Shown: one piece after another, positions 8,543 through 16,161 of the stretch
Layout: each line of letters opens with the position of its first letter
Position numbering within the stretch: the first letter of the stretch is position 1
Translations under genes and position numbers: made by a program
Source: Paenibacillus sp. SZ31
Lineage (GTDB): Bacteria; Bacillota; Bacilli; Paenibacillales; Paenibacillaceae
Length of the DNA: 64,000 bases
Assembly: GCF_012912005.1 (NCBI RefSeq)
Contig: NZ_JABBEA010000017.1
Location: 1-64,000 of the forward strand
Direction of reading: 5' to 3'
The notes under the pieces: generated by a model
Told to the model about the DNA's origin: nothing
The model's input: the letters and a program-made list of their open reading frames with translations, nothing else
The model's database searches: none

Positions 8543-8713
8543 ATGAGAATCAAAATTAAAATCAGATGCAAACAATGTGGTGAACGTTTTACATTACGAG
8601 GCAAGAAAGAACGTGGCCGGATTGAGACAGGATTCAAGCAGTGCCTCTGTGATAACAGGGACCAATTCGAAATCGAAGAGGAAGGCATGGCAACCGGGGT
8701 TCAGTTGAATTAA
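8543..8713 (+). CDS. Small Cys-rich (zinc-ribbon-like) protein, 56 residues
   Basis: Translates to a basic 56-residue protein with Cys9 and Cys12 (CKQC) and Cys34 and Cys36 (CLC), a four-cysteine spacing that suggests one metal site. It has many Lys and Arg in the first half and an acidic IEEEE-like stretch after Cys36. The RBS is weak (GGGGA, about 11 nt before ATG 8543). It occupies the place between prsW and ypeB where Bacillus has sleB. I do not recognise a named family. An AAAAGGAGG just after the stop has no start codon at a useful distance. Confidence 0.6.
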   Translation: MRIKIKIRCKQCGERFTLRGKKERGRIETGFKQCLCDNRDQFEIEEEGMATGVQLN

Positions 8714-8770
8714 AAGGAGGACCCAAACGGGACTTTAGCAGCCTGCTTGTGTAAGGACTGGAAATCGCAT

Positions 8771-8800
8771 GCATAAGAGATCTTTCTTCGATCCACAATA
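8771..8800 (+). promoter_or_regulatory. Candidate sigma-G-type promoter of ypeB
   Basis: GCATA (8771-8775) fits the -35 element GHATR. Eighteen nt later, CACAATA (8794-8800) fits the -10 element CATNHTA at all but one defined position. Forespore expression would suit ypeB. Short motifs like these arise by chance, so this is tentative. Confidence 0.4.
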
Positions 8801-8834
8801 GAGGTAGTGGTTTAGAAGAAAGGAGACTCTACCG

Positions 8835-10181
8835 ATGTATAAACGATTAAGTTCAGTTATGTTTCCGATATTTGCGGTCCTGCTGGTCGGTGCGCTCGTA
8901 TGGGGCTATCAGGAGAATCAGGAGAAGAATGCAATACTGATCAAGGCAGAGAATCAATATCAGCGTGCCTTTCACGATTTATCTTTTCATATGGACAAAT
9001 TACATTCGGAGATTGGTAACACCTTGGCAGTTCACTCCACATCACAGGGGATGCATCGCAAAGGTTTGATGAATGTATGGCGACTCACCAGTGAAGCGCA
9101 GAATGAGATCAACCAACTGCCACTCACCATGCTGCCCTTTAACGAGACAGAGGAGTTTCTCTCCCGTATTTCCAACTTTGCTTATCGGGCGTCGATGCGT
9201 GACTTGACGAACGAACCGCTAAGTGAGAAGGAAATGGGCAACCTGAAAAAGTTGTATCAGAATTCATCCGAGATTACCAAGAATCTGCAGGATGTACAGC
9301 AGAAAGTTCTCACGGACCGTTTACGCTGGATGGATGCGGAGACTGCGATGGCAACGCAAGAGCAAACGATGGACAACACGATCGTCGATGGTTTTCGTAC
9401 CGTAAACAAAAAGGTACAGGAGTACCCGGAGCTTGATTGGGGCCCTTCCGTATCCAGTATTTATGCCAAACGCACGGTGAAGAAACTGGATGGTTTGCCG
9501 CTGACCAAAGAACAGATTCAGAGCAAGGCTGCGAAATTCTCTGAAGCGGATAGTAACAAAATTCAAGTGCAGGAGAACGGCAAAGGGACAGACTGGGAAT
9601 CCTACACGGCGACGATTGATCACGCTAAGAATGGAAAACTGATGATGGATTTCACTCGCAATGGCGGAATGCTCATCTCTTATAGTGATACACGTCCAAT
9701 TGGAACCAAAAAAGTATCTCGTCAGAATGCCATGGCTAAAGCAGATCAGTTCCTAATGAATAAAGGCTATAAGGATATGAAAGCTGTCAACTACGATGAA
9801 TATGGTAATCTGGGTAACCTTACTTATGTGCACAAGCAAGGGGACACGTTGATTTATCCTGAAAAAATGTCAGTTCGTGTTGGGTTGGATACAGGCGAAG
9901 TAACCGGCTTCCAAGCGAGTGACTTTGTCTACGAACATAATGACAAGCGCAAAGTTCCGAAAGCAACTCTTACGGAGCAACAGGCGCGTCAGAAGCTTAA
10001 TTCGGAATTCAAAGAAAATTATGTTCGCAAATCTCTGATTGAAAATGATTACAGCAAAGAGGTACTGTGTTATGAATTCGGAGGGAAAATAAACGGTTCT
10101 CGTTACCGGATATACATTAATGCGAATACAGGTATTGAAGAAGCGGTGGAGGAGATCAAACCGGTCAACGCAACCTCATAA
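8835..10181 (+). CDS. ypeB: Germination protein YpeB
   Basis: A 448-residue protein with an N-terminal signal anchor (LSSVMFPIFAVLLVGALVWG), a helical middle and repeated PepSY-like C-terminal modules, which matches YpeB in length and layout. In Bacillus YpeB stabilises and localises the cortex-lytic enzyme SleB in the spore. The RBS GAAAGGAG is 8-9 nt before ATG. Here no sleB is next to it; the upstream interval has only a small Cys-rich ORF. A terminator follows, so it is probably transcribed alone. Confidence 0.9.
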   Translation: MYKRLSSVMFPIFAVLLVGALVWGYQENQEKNAILIKAENQYQRAFHDLSFHMDKLHSEIGNTLAVHSTSQGMHRKGLMNVWRLTSEAQNEINQLPLTMLPFNETEEFLSRISNFAYRASMRDLTNEPLSEKEMGNLKKLYQNSSEITKNLQDVQQKVLTDRLRWMDAETAMATQEQTMDNTIVDGFRTVNKKVQEYPELDWGPSVSSIYAKRTVKKLDGLPLTKEQIQSKAAKFSEADSNKIQVQENGKGTDWESYTATIDHAKNGKLMMDFTRNGGMLISYSDTRPIGTKKVSRQNAMAKADQFLMNKGYKDMKAVNYDEYGNLGNLTYVHKQGDTLIYPEKMSVRVGLDTGEVTGFQASDFVYEHNDKRKVPKATLTEQQARQKLNSEFKENYVRKSLIENDYSKEVLCYEFGGKINGSRYRIYINANTGIEEAVEEIKPVNATS

Positions 10182-10224
10182 ACAGCTAGCGTTCTCTGAA
10201 CTTCAATCGCACAAAAAATTACGG

Positions 10225-10249
10225 CAGACCACGATGTGGTCTGTTTTTT
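10225..10249 (+). terminator. Terminator of ypeB
   Basis: CAGACCA (10225-10231) and TGGTCTG (10237-10243) form a stem followed by TTTTTT. Confidence 0.88.
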
Positions 10250-10253
10250 CTTG

Positions 10254-10281
10254 TTCAATGTGAGAAAGGTCATGGTATAAT
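10254..10281 (+). promoter_or_regulatory. Sigma-A promoter of the PilZ gene
   Basis: TTCAAT, 16 nt, TATAAT (10276-10281). The -10 is perfect; the -35 is weak. Confidence 0.55.
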
Positions 10282-10313
10282 AGTCCTTGTACATACGAAG
10301 ATAAATACATAAA

Positions 10314-10982
10314 GTGGCGGTGAACCAATTGTTTCCTAATATAAATGAAATTTTATACATCCAGATTGCTTCGGCAGATGAAAAAGAGGAAAACAAAGAG
10401 TACAAATCACGCATTGCAGACATGGATGACAGTAGTTTTCTGATTGAGGTCCCGATGCAACAGGGAAGCAGTCGTCTGAAAAGGCTCTTTTTTGGCGAGG
10501 AATTGTCCATTTCATATGTTACAGAGGATGGAGTTCGGCATTATTTTAATACCTATGTCACCGGATTTGAAGAGGATGTGGTCCGTCTTGTCCGTATCCG
10601 AAAGCCGCTTCCAAACGAGATATCCAAAATTCAACGCCGCAGCTTTCTTCGTGTTCATGCAAACCTTGAAATGGCCATTCAGAGTGAGGATCTGACCCGT
10701 GCCGTGGGATTGACAGAAGATATTGGTGGCGGTGGATTGTCCATCTATGGCGAAGCAGGATTTTCGATAGCTGAAGGTCAAAAGCTGAAATGCTGGTTAC
10801 TTGTTCCATATCGCAATTCAACAATTGAGCATGTGAACTTTGAGGCTGAAGTCGTACGGATCAAAACACTGGAAACCGGTAGATTGCTGTGCATGCTGAA
10901 ATTTGTGCAGATTTCAGATTCGGAACGCCAGAAGATCATCAAATTTTGTTTTGAACGACAATTGGACTACCGTACGAAATAG
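10314..10982 (+). CDS. PilZ-domain flagellar-brake-type protein (YpfA/MotI-like)
   Basis: A 222-residue protein with an N-terminal YcgR-like domain and a C-terminal PilZ domain (about 105-215), the c-di-GMP receptor fold. The position before ypfB and cmk equals B. subtilis ypfA/motI, which slows flagellar rotation when bound to c-di-GMP. The RxxxR motif is present as RRSFLR (108-113). The second motif, normally D/N-x-S-x-x-G, reads DIGGGG (136-141), with Gly in place of Ser. Starts GTG 10314 and GTG 10320 are both possible; neither has a clear RBS. Confidence 0.82.
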   Translation: MAVNQLFPNINEILYIQIASADEKEENKEYKSRIADMDDSSFLIEVPMQQGSSRLKRLFFGEELSISYVTEDGVRHYFNTYVTGFEEDVVRLVRIRKPLPNEISKIQRRSFLRVHANLEMAIQSEDLTRAVGLTEDIGGGGLSIYGEAGFSIAEGQKLKCWLLVPYRNSTIEHVNFEAEVVRIKTLETGRLLCMLKFVQISDSERQKIIKFCFERQLDYRTK

Positions 10983-11045
10983 GAATGTTGTGGCATAAAA
11001 AGAGGAATCTGCGGGTACCGTAATGAAAAAAATGGAGGATCTGTC

Positions 11046-11270
11046 ATGAATCATCGTCATGCAACCCGCAGATATGAACGGCTCTACTATGTTTTCTCCA
11101 GGCGAATGGAACGGAGGGTTATGATTCTGATTACAGCCCTTCTAATCCTGCTTGTGGTGTATCAATTGCTGTTGTTAGTACCTGGCTTCAAAAAGAATAT
11201 GACCACTATTGATCGCCTGGAAGGAACGCCAATTCAAGTGCAAACGATGAATGATCCCGAACGTCGTTGA
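11046..11270 (+). CDS. Small membrane protein, YpfB-like (DUF5359-type)
   Basis: A 74-residue protein with a very basic N-terminus (MNHRHATRRYERLYYVFSRR), one transmembrane helix (about 27-45) and a short tail. A strong RBS (TGGAGG) precedes ATG. Its place between the PilZ gene and cmk is that of B. subtilis ypfB. Role unknown. Confidence 0.75.
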   Translation: MNHRHATRRYERLYYVFSRRMERRVMILITALLILLVVYQLLLLVPGFKKNMTTIDRLEGTPIQVQTMNDPERR

Positions 11271-11281
11271 TTTGTCTGTTT

Positions 11282-11310
11282 TTGCATCCATGTGTAGAGT
11301 GTGGTATAAT
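11282..11310 (+). promoter_or_regulatory. Sigma-A promoter of cmk
   Basis: TTGCAT (11282-11287), exactly 17 nt, TATAAT (11305-11310). The likely start point is near 11317. Confidence 0.75.
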
Positions 11311-11320
11311 TTTCACGATG

Positions 11321-11340
11321 CAGGCAATGCCTGTTTTTTT
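11321..11340 (+). terminator. Hairpin with T-run at the start of the cmk leader
   Basis: CAGGC-AAT-GCCTG followed by seven T. It lies between the cmk promoter and the cmk RBS, so it may end ypfB read-through or act on the nascent cmk transcript. Confidence 0.55.
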
Positions 11341-11373
11341 ATTGAGGTTTATCGTTTGAGGAGGAATGCCCCG

Positions 11374-12078
11374 TTGGCAAGCCAGAACACATCAGAGAAC
11401 GGGAAAATGAACGTTGCAATTGACGGACCTGCCGGTGCCGGGAAAAGCACGGTGGCCCGATTGGTTGCAGAGGCGCTCGCGTATGTCTACGTCGACACAG
11501 GCGCAATGTACCGTGCGGTAACCTTGCATATGCTTCGGAAAGGTATTACACCGGAAGATGTGACACAGGTACTTCAGGAAGCCCAAGAGCTGGTCATTGA
11601 TTTACAACCGGATCCCGACGGACAGAAAGTGTTCTGTAATGGGGAAGAAGTAACCTCGGAAATCCGCTCCCGTGAAGTGACGGGAATCGTGTCCCGATAT
11701 GCGCAAATCGAGGGGCTGCGTACGCAATTAGTGGATACTCAGCGGCAAATGGCTTTGCGCAAGGGCGTCGTCATGGATGGACGCGATATCGGAACGACAG
11801 TACTGCCCGATGCGGAAGTGAAAATCTTCATGACTGCCAGTGTGGAAGAGCGTGCGCTTCGCCGCTTCAAAGAACTGGACCCCTCTGAAGGACTGACGTT
11901 GCAACAACTGGAGCGAGACATTGCCACCCGTGACAAATTGGATGAGAATCGGGAAATTTCCCCGCTTCGTTGTGCTGAGGATGCTATCGTTCTTGATACA
12001 ACTGAGATGAACATCCATGAAGTGGTTGACAAAATCGTATCTTATTGCACAATGGTCAGAGGAGAGATCGGTCTATGA
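11374..12078 (+). CDS. cmk: Cytidylate kinase
   Basis: Phosphorylates CMP and dCMP with ATP. The 234-residue protein has the P-loop GPAGAGKST (18-26), DTGAMYRA for substrate binding, and GRDIGT and RALRR in the expected order. The start is TTG 11374, chosen because GAGGAGGAA lies 7 nt upstream and no ATG there is as well placed; starting at the ATG within GKMNVAID would remove 11 residues. It overlaps plsC (ATGA). Own promoter at 11282-11310. Confidence 0.95.
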   Translation: MASQNTSENGKMNVAIDGPAGAGKSTVARLVAEALAYVYVDTGAMYRAVTLHMLRKGITPEDVTQVLQEAQELVIDLQPDPDGQKVFCNGEEVTSEIRSREVTGIVSRYAQIEGLRTQLVDTQRQMALRKGVVMDGRDIGTTVLPDAEVKIFMTASVEERALRRFKELDPSEGLTLQQLERDIATRDKLDENREISPLRCAEDAIVLDTTEMNIHEVVDKIVSYCTMVRGEIGL

Positions 12079-12662
12079 TTTACACATTTTGCAGCACATT
12101 ACTGCGGATCATTTACACCATTCTTTTCCGCTTGGAGGCCGTTGGACGGGAGAATATTCCGAAAGAAGGCGGCGTACTTTTATGTTCCAATCATATAAGT
12201 AACTTCGATCCTCCAACTGTTGGTATCAAAATTCGCCGTCAGGTGCGCTTCATGGCCAAAAGCGAATTGTTTGAAATTCCGGTACTCGGCCGAATTATTA
12301 AAGCCGTGGGCGCTTTCCCCGTTAAACGTGGAGGTGTCAGCAAGGAATCCATCAAGACCTCACTCAATATTTTGCGTGATGGTGAAGTGCTCGGAATCTT
12401 CCCCTCGGGAAGCCGTCATAATGATGGAGGTATCGGCAAAAAAGGAGCAGCGAGTTTTGCTCTCCGCAGTGGCGCTACAGTTATTCCTACTGCTATTATC
12501 GGTAACTACAAGGTTTTTCGTAAGATGAAAGTTGTATACGGAGCACCGGTAAGTTTGGACGAGTTCAAGGAAGACCCATCCGGAGAAACTCTGGAGAAAG
12601 CGACTGAGAAGATTATGTCCAAGATTAACGAAATGGTGCAAACGGGCGTGCCAAGCAAGTAA
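12075..12662 (+). CDS. plsC: 1-acyl-sn-glycerol-3-phosphate acyltransferase
   Basis: A 195-residue membrane-associated acyltransferase that makes phosphatidic acid from lysophosphatidic acid. The catalytic HX4D motif is NHISNFD (His40, Asp45). The motif usually written FPEGTR appears as FPSGSR (109-114), so the acidic residue is replaced by Ser; the flanking Gly and Arg are kept. It starts inside the cmk stop (ATGA), RBS GAGGAGAG. plsY and gpsA, which supply its pathway, lie 3 kb downstream. Confidence 0.9.
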   Translation: MIYTFCSTLLRIIYTILFRLEAVGRENIPKEGGVLLCSNHISNFDPPTVGIKIRRQVRFMAKSELFEIPVLGRIIKAVGAFPVKRGGVSKESIKTSLNILRDGEVLGIFPSGSRHNDGGIGKKGAASFALRSGATVIPTAIIGNYKVFRKMKVVYGAPVSLDEFKEDPSGETLEKATEKIMSKINEMVQTGVPSK

Positions 12663-12803
12663 TGGCTTCGTCAGTAGCTGAGTGCATGTTTCCATATTTT
12701 TGAGGGAGACTAAGTTGTAGTACTCAGTGATGAAAGTGTTTTGAACTCTGCTACAGGCAGGTTTGAATATAATGGGGTTTTTGAATTGAGGAGGGTATTT
12801 GAC

Positions 12804-14018
12804 ATGTCGGAAGAAATGAAAAATCAAGAAGCAACCCAAGATGAGTTGGATCAATTCGTTTCCTTGAAAAAAGGAGATACCGTAAAAGGAACCATCGTCA
12901 AATTGGAAGATAACCAAGCCTATGTGAGCATTGGATATAAATATGACGGTGTCATTCCAATTCGTGAACTGTCTTCATTGCATGTTGACAGCGCGTCTGA
13001 TGCAGTAGAAGTTGGACAAGAAGTTGAAGCTAAAGTTCTTAGCATCGACGACGAGAAAGAAAAACTCGTTCTGTCCAAACGTGCAATCGACAGCGAAAAC
13101 GCATGGGATCAATTGCAAAAGCATTTTGAAGACCAAGACGTATTCGAAGTTGTTGTAGGTGACGTTGTTAAAGGCGGTCTGGTAGCAGACGTGGGCGTAC
13201 GTGGATTTATCCCGGCTTCCATGGTTGAGCGCCATTTCGTTGAAGACTTCAGCGACTACAAAGGACGCACACTGCGTGTTAAAGTGAAAGAGATCGACCG
13301 TGAGAACAACAAAGTGATCCTTTCCCAAAAAGACGTACTGGAGCAAGAATTCGAAGCAAACAAAGCGACTGTTATGGCTGGTTTGCAAGAAGGTCAAGTC
13401 ATCGAAGGTACAGTACAACGTTTGACTCAATTCGGCGCATTTGTTGATGTGGGCGGAGTTGACGGTTTGGTTCACGTATCCGAGCTGGCTTGGACTCACG
13501 TTGAAAAACCATCCGACGTTCTGTCTGAAGGTGATAAAGTTAGTGTGAAAGTGCTGAAAGTTGACCCTGAAAAAGGCAAAATCAGCCTGAGCATGAAAGC
13601 TGTTCAACCAGGTCCTTGGGAAACAGCTAGCGAAAAATTCAATTCCAGCGATATCGTAACAGGTGTTGTAAAACGTCTGGTAGACTTCGGTGCATTTGTT
13701 GAAATCGCTCCTGGTGTTGAGGGACTTGTGCATATCTCGCAAATCTCCCACAAACACATCGGCACTCCTCATGAAGTGCTGAAAGAAGGACAAGAAGTTC
13801 AAGTTAAAATCTTGGACATGAATCCTTCTGAGCAACGTGTAAGCTTGAGCATCAAAGAAACAGAAGAAGCTCCAGCTCAACCACAAAAATCAGAAAGACC
13901 TGCAAGAAACAACGCTCCACGTGAAGAAATCAACAATCCAAACGTTTCCTTGAACAATCAAGGTATGAGCACTACGCTCGGCGAACTGTTTGGTGACAAA
14001 CTCAGCAAATTCAAATAA
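12804..14018 (+). CDS. S1-domain RNA-binding protein (ribosomal protein S1 homologue)
   Basis: A 404-residue protein with four S1 OB-fold domains (about 18-87, 102-171, 188-257, 273-343), then a low-complexity Gln/Pro/Asn-rich tail. It matches B. subtilis YpfD in place (after cmk) and size. Firmicute S1 homologues have fewer domains than E. coli S1 and are not firmly tied to translation initiation. ATG 12804 follows GAGGAGGG at 8-9 nt. A TATAAT at 12768-12773 may be the -10 of its own promoter. A clear terminator follows. Confidence 0.92.
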   Translation: MSEEMKNQEATQDELDQFVSLKKGDTVKGTIVKLEDNQAYVSIGYKYDGVIPIRELSSLHVDSASDAVEVGQEVEAKVLSIDDEKEKLVLSKRAIDSENAWDQLQKHFEDQDVFEVVVGDVVKGGLVADVGVRGFIPASMVERHFVEDFSDYKGRTLRVKVKEIDRENNKVILSQKDVLEQEFEANKATVMAGLQEGQVIEGTVQRLTQFGAFVDVGGVDGLVHVSELAWTHVEKPSDVLSEGDKVSVKVLKVDPEKGKISLSMKAVQPGPWETASEKFNSSDIVTGVVKRLVDFGAFVEIAPGVEGLVHISQISHKHIGTPHEVLKEGQEVQVKILDMNPSEQRVSLSIKETEEAPAQPQKSERPARNNAPREEINNPNVSLNNQGMSTTLGELFGDKLSKFK

Positions 14019-14074
14019 GTTAACAATGCATGGTTCTTAGTTATATACTGCATATTTTGCTGAATAATAAAAGC

Positions 14075-14113
14075 AAGATCGGCGAGCCCCAGGCGGGTTC
14101 GCCGATTGTTTTT
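14075..14113 (+). terminator. Terminator of the S1-protein gene
   Basis: CGGCGAGCC pairs with GGTTCGCCG (one G-T pair) followed by TTGTTTTT. Confidence 0.85.
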
Positions 14114-14203
14114 ATTGCGAGTATTTTGGCATGAAACGTTAGCCAAGACATATCTTTTTTGCTATGATGAGTATCGTAAGTATGGACAGGAGGAGTGGAA
14201 TGT

Positions 14204-15526
14204 ATGGCAAGACCCGTTGTGGCAATTGTCGGACGACCGAACGTGGGTAAATCCACCATTTTCAATCGGATCATCGGCGACAGACTGGCCATTGTGGAAG
14301 ACAAGCCGGGCATTACCCGTGACCGAATCTACGGAATCGGCGAATGGAACGGTAAACCATTCAGTATTATTGATACAGGTGGTATCGAAATTGATGGTGA
14401 GGATGTCATCTTAAAATCCATCCGGATGCAAGCAGAGCTCGCTATTGAAGAAGCGGATGTTATTGTATTCATGTGTGATGCAAAAGCTGGAATCACGCAA
14501 TCGGATGAAGAGGTCGCAGAGATGTTGTACCGCTCAGGCAAGCCTATTGTTGTAGCCGTTAACAAAGTGGATAATATCGGACGAAGTGAGCTCATTTATG
14601 AGTTTTATGGGTTCGGTTTCGGTGAGCCCATCGGCGTATCCGGAAGTCACGGTACAGGTGTAGGTGATTTGCTTGATGCGATTGTGGAGAAGTTGCCTGA
14701 ACTTGAGGAAGAGGTTTACGATGAGGATGTCATTCGTGTAGCTCTGATCGGACGTCCTAATGTGGGTAAATCTTCACTGGTTAACGCGATTCTGGGTGAA
14801 GAGCGTGTCATTGTAAGTGACGTGGCTGGAACGACCCGGGATGCGATTGATACACCTTTTGAAAAAGACGGCCAACGTTACGTGCTGATTGATACAGCAG
14901 GTATGCGTAAGCGTGGTAAAGTATATGAAACAACCGAGAAATACAGTGTAATGCGTGCCATGCGTGCGATTGAGCGTGCAGATGTTGTTCTGATTGTCAT
15001 TAATGGTGAAGAAGGCATTATTGAACAGGACAAGCATATTGCAGGTTATGCATTTGAAGCGGGTAAAGCGTCTTTGTTTGTCGTAAACAAATGGGACGTG
15101 GTAGAGAAGCATGACAAGACGATGAAAGAGTTTGAGAAGAAAATTCGGGATCACTTCCTGTTTATGACTTATGCTCCGGTCGTATTTTTGTCAGCCCTCA
15201 CAAAACAACGCTTACAAAAACTGTTGCCAGTTGTAAAACGTGTAGCGGACCAACACTCGTTACGTGTACAAACGCATCTGCTTAACGATGTTGTATCGGA
15301 TGCAGTAGCTATTAACCCTCCGCCAACGGATAAAGGACGGAGAATGAGAATTAACTATGTGACTCAGGTTGCCGTTAAGCCTCCGACCATGGTTGTTTTT
15401 GTGAACGATCCGGAATTGATGCACTTCTCATATGAGCGCTATCTGGAGAATAAAATCCGTGCAGCGTTTGATTTCGAAGGAACACCAATTCGCATATTTA
15501 CTCGGAGGAAGTCCGACGAAAGTTAG
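14204..15526 (+). CDS. der: Ribosome biogenesis GTPase Der (EngA)
   Basis: A 440-residue tandem GTPase needed for 50S subunit assembly. Domain 1 has GRPNVGKS (10-17), DTGG (57-60) and NKVD (120-123). Domain 2 has GRPNVGKS (183-190), DTAG and NKWD. A C-terminal KH-like domain follows. ATG 14204 lies 10 nt after AGGAGG; the GTG at 14195 is too close to the RBS. It starts a Der–PlsY–GpsA operon with short gaps. Confidence 0.97.
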   Translation: MARPVVAIVGRPNVGKSTIFNRIIGDRLAIVEDKPGITRDRIYGIGEWNGKPFSIIDTGGIEIDGEDVILKSIRMQAELAIEEADVIVFMCDAKAGITQSDEEVAEMLYRSGKPIVVAVNKVDNIGRSELIYEFYGFGFGEPIGVSGSHGTGVGDLLDAIVEKLPELEEEVYDEDVIRVALIGRPNVGKSSLVNAILGEERVIVSDVAGTTRDAIDTPFEKDGQRYVLIDTAGMRKRGKVYETTEKYSVMRAMRAIERADVVLIVINGEEGIIEQDKHIAGYAFEAGKASLFVVNKWDVVEKHDKTMKEFEKKIRDHFLFMTYAPVVFLSALTKQRLQKLLPVVKRVADQHSLRVQTHLLNDVVSDAVAINPPPTDKGRRMRINYVTQVAVKPPTMVVFVNDPELMHFSYERYLENKIRAAFDFEGTPIRIFTRRKSDES

Positions 15527-15537
15527 GGGAGAAGTGT

Positions 15538-16161
15538 GTGATTTTACAAATCGCAGCGATTGTACTGAGTTATCTGCTCGGTTCAATCAGCTTTAGTGTC
15601 CTCCTTGCAAAAGCGATACGGGGGATCGATATTCGTCAGCACGGAAGCGGAAATGCAGGAGCTACCAATACGTTGCGTATTTTGGGTAAAGGACCAGCAA
15701 TTGCTGTTCTGCTGCTTGATGTACTTAAGGGTGTTGCAGCTGTATGGATTGGAATCTGGCTGGGCGATGGTTCTGCCTGGATTCCTGCACTCAGTGGTAT
15801 AGCAGCCATTGCAGGACATAACTGGCCGCTTTACTTCCATTTCCGTGGAGGAAAAGGGATCGCGACTGCCATTGGTGTTCTGGTAAGCCTTGCTTTCCTG
15901 CCTGCGTTATGTGCTGGGGTGATCGCCATTCTGTCTATTGTATTGACACGATATGTTTCATTGGGGTCTCTAATTTTTGTAGCATTTACACCCATCTTTA
16001 TTTTGGTATTACCCGGATATTCAATGAATATCTTCTGGGGGAGTCTGATTATTTGTCTGTTTGCGTTCTGGAGACATCGTACCAATATTGCGAAGCTCGC
16101 CAAAGGACAGGAAAATAAATTGGGATCGAAAAACCCTGGAGGGGGTAAACGAGTTGTCTAA
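15538..16161 (+). CDS. plsY: Acyl-phosphate:glycerol-3-phosphate acyltransferase
   Basis: A 207-residue, multi-pass membrane enzyme that transfers an acyl group from acyl phosphate to glycerol-3-phosphate, the first step of phospholipid synthesis. Conserved loops GSGNAGATN and FRGGKGIATA are present. GTG start with GGGGAGAAG upstream. Its last eight bases overlap gpsA, so the enzyme that makes glycerol-3-phosphate is coupled to the one that uses it. Confidence 0.96.
   Translation: MILQIAAIVLSYLLGSISFSVLLAKAIRGIDIRQHGSGNAGATNTLRILGKGPAIAVLLLDVLKGVAAVWIGIWLGDGSAWIPALSGIAAIAGHNWPLYFHFRGGKGIATAIGVLVSLAFLPALCAGVIAILSIVLTRYVSLGSLIFVAFTPIFILVLPGYSMNIFWGSLIICLFAFWRHRTNIAKLAKGQENKLGSKNPGGGKRVV

Noticed and set aside
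12975..13886. 303-codon minus-strand frame opposite the S1-protein gene
   Set aside because: Phe- and His-rich shadow caused by the codon use of the real gene; the four S1 domains on the + strand are clear.
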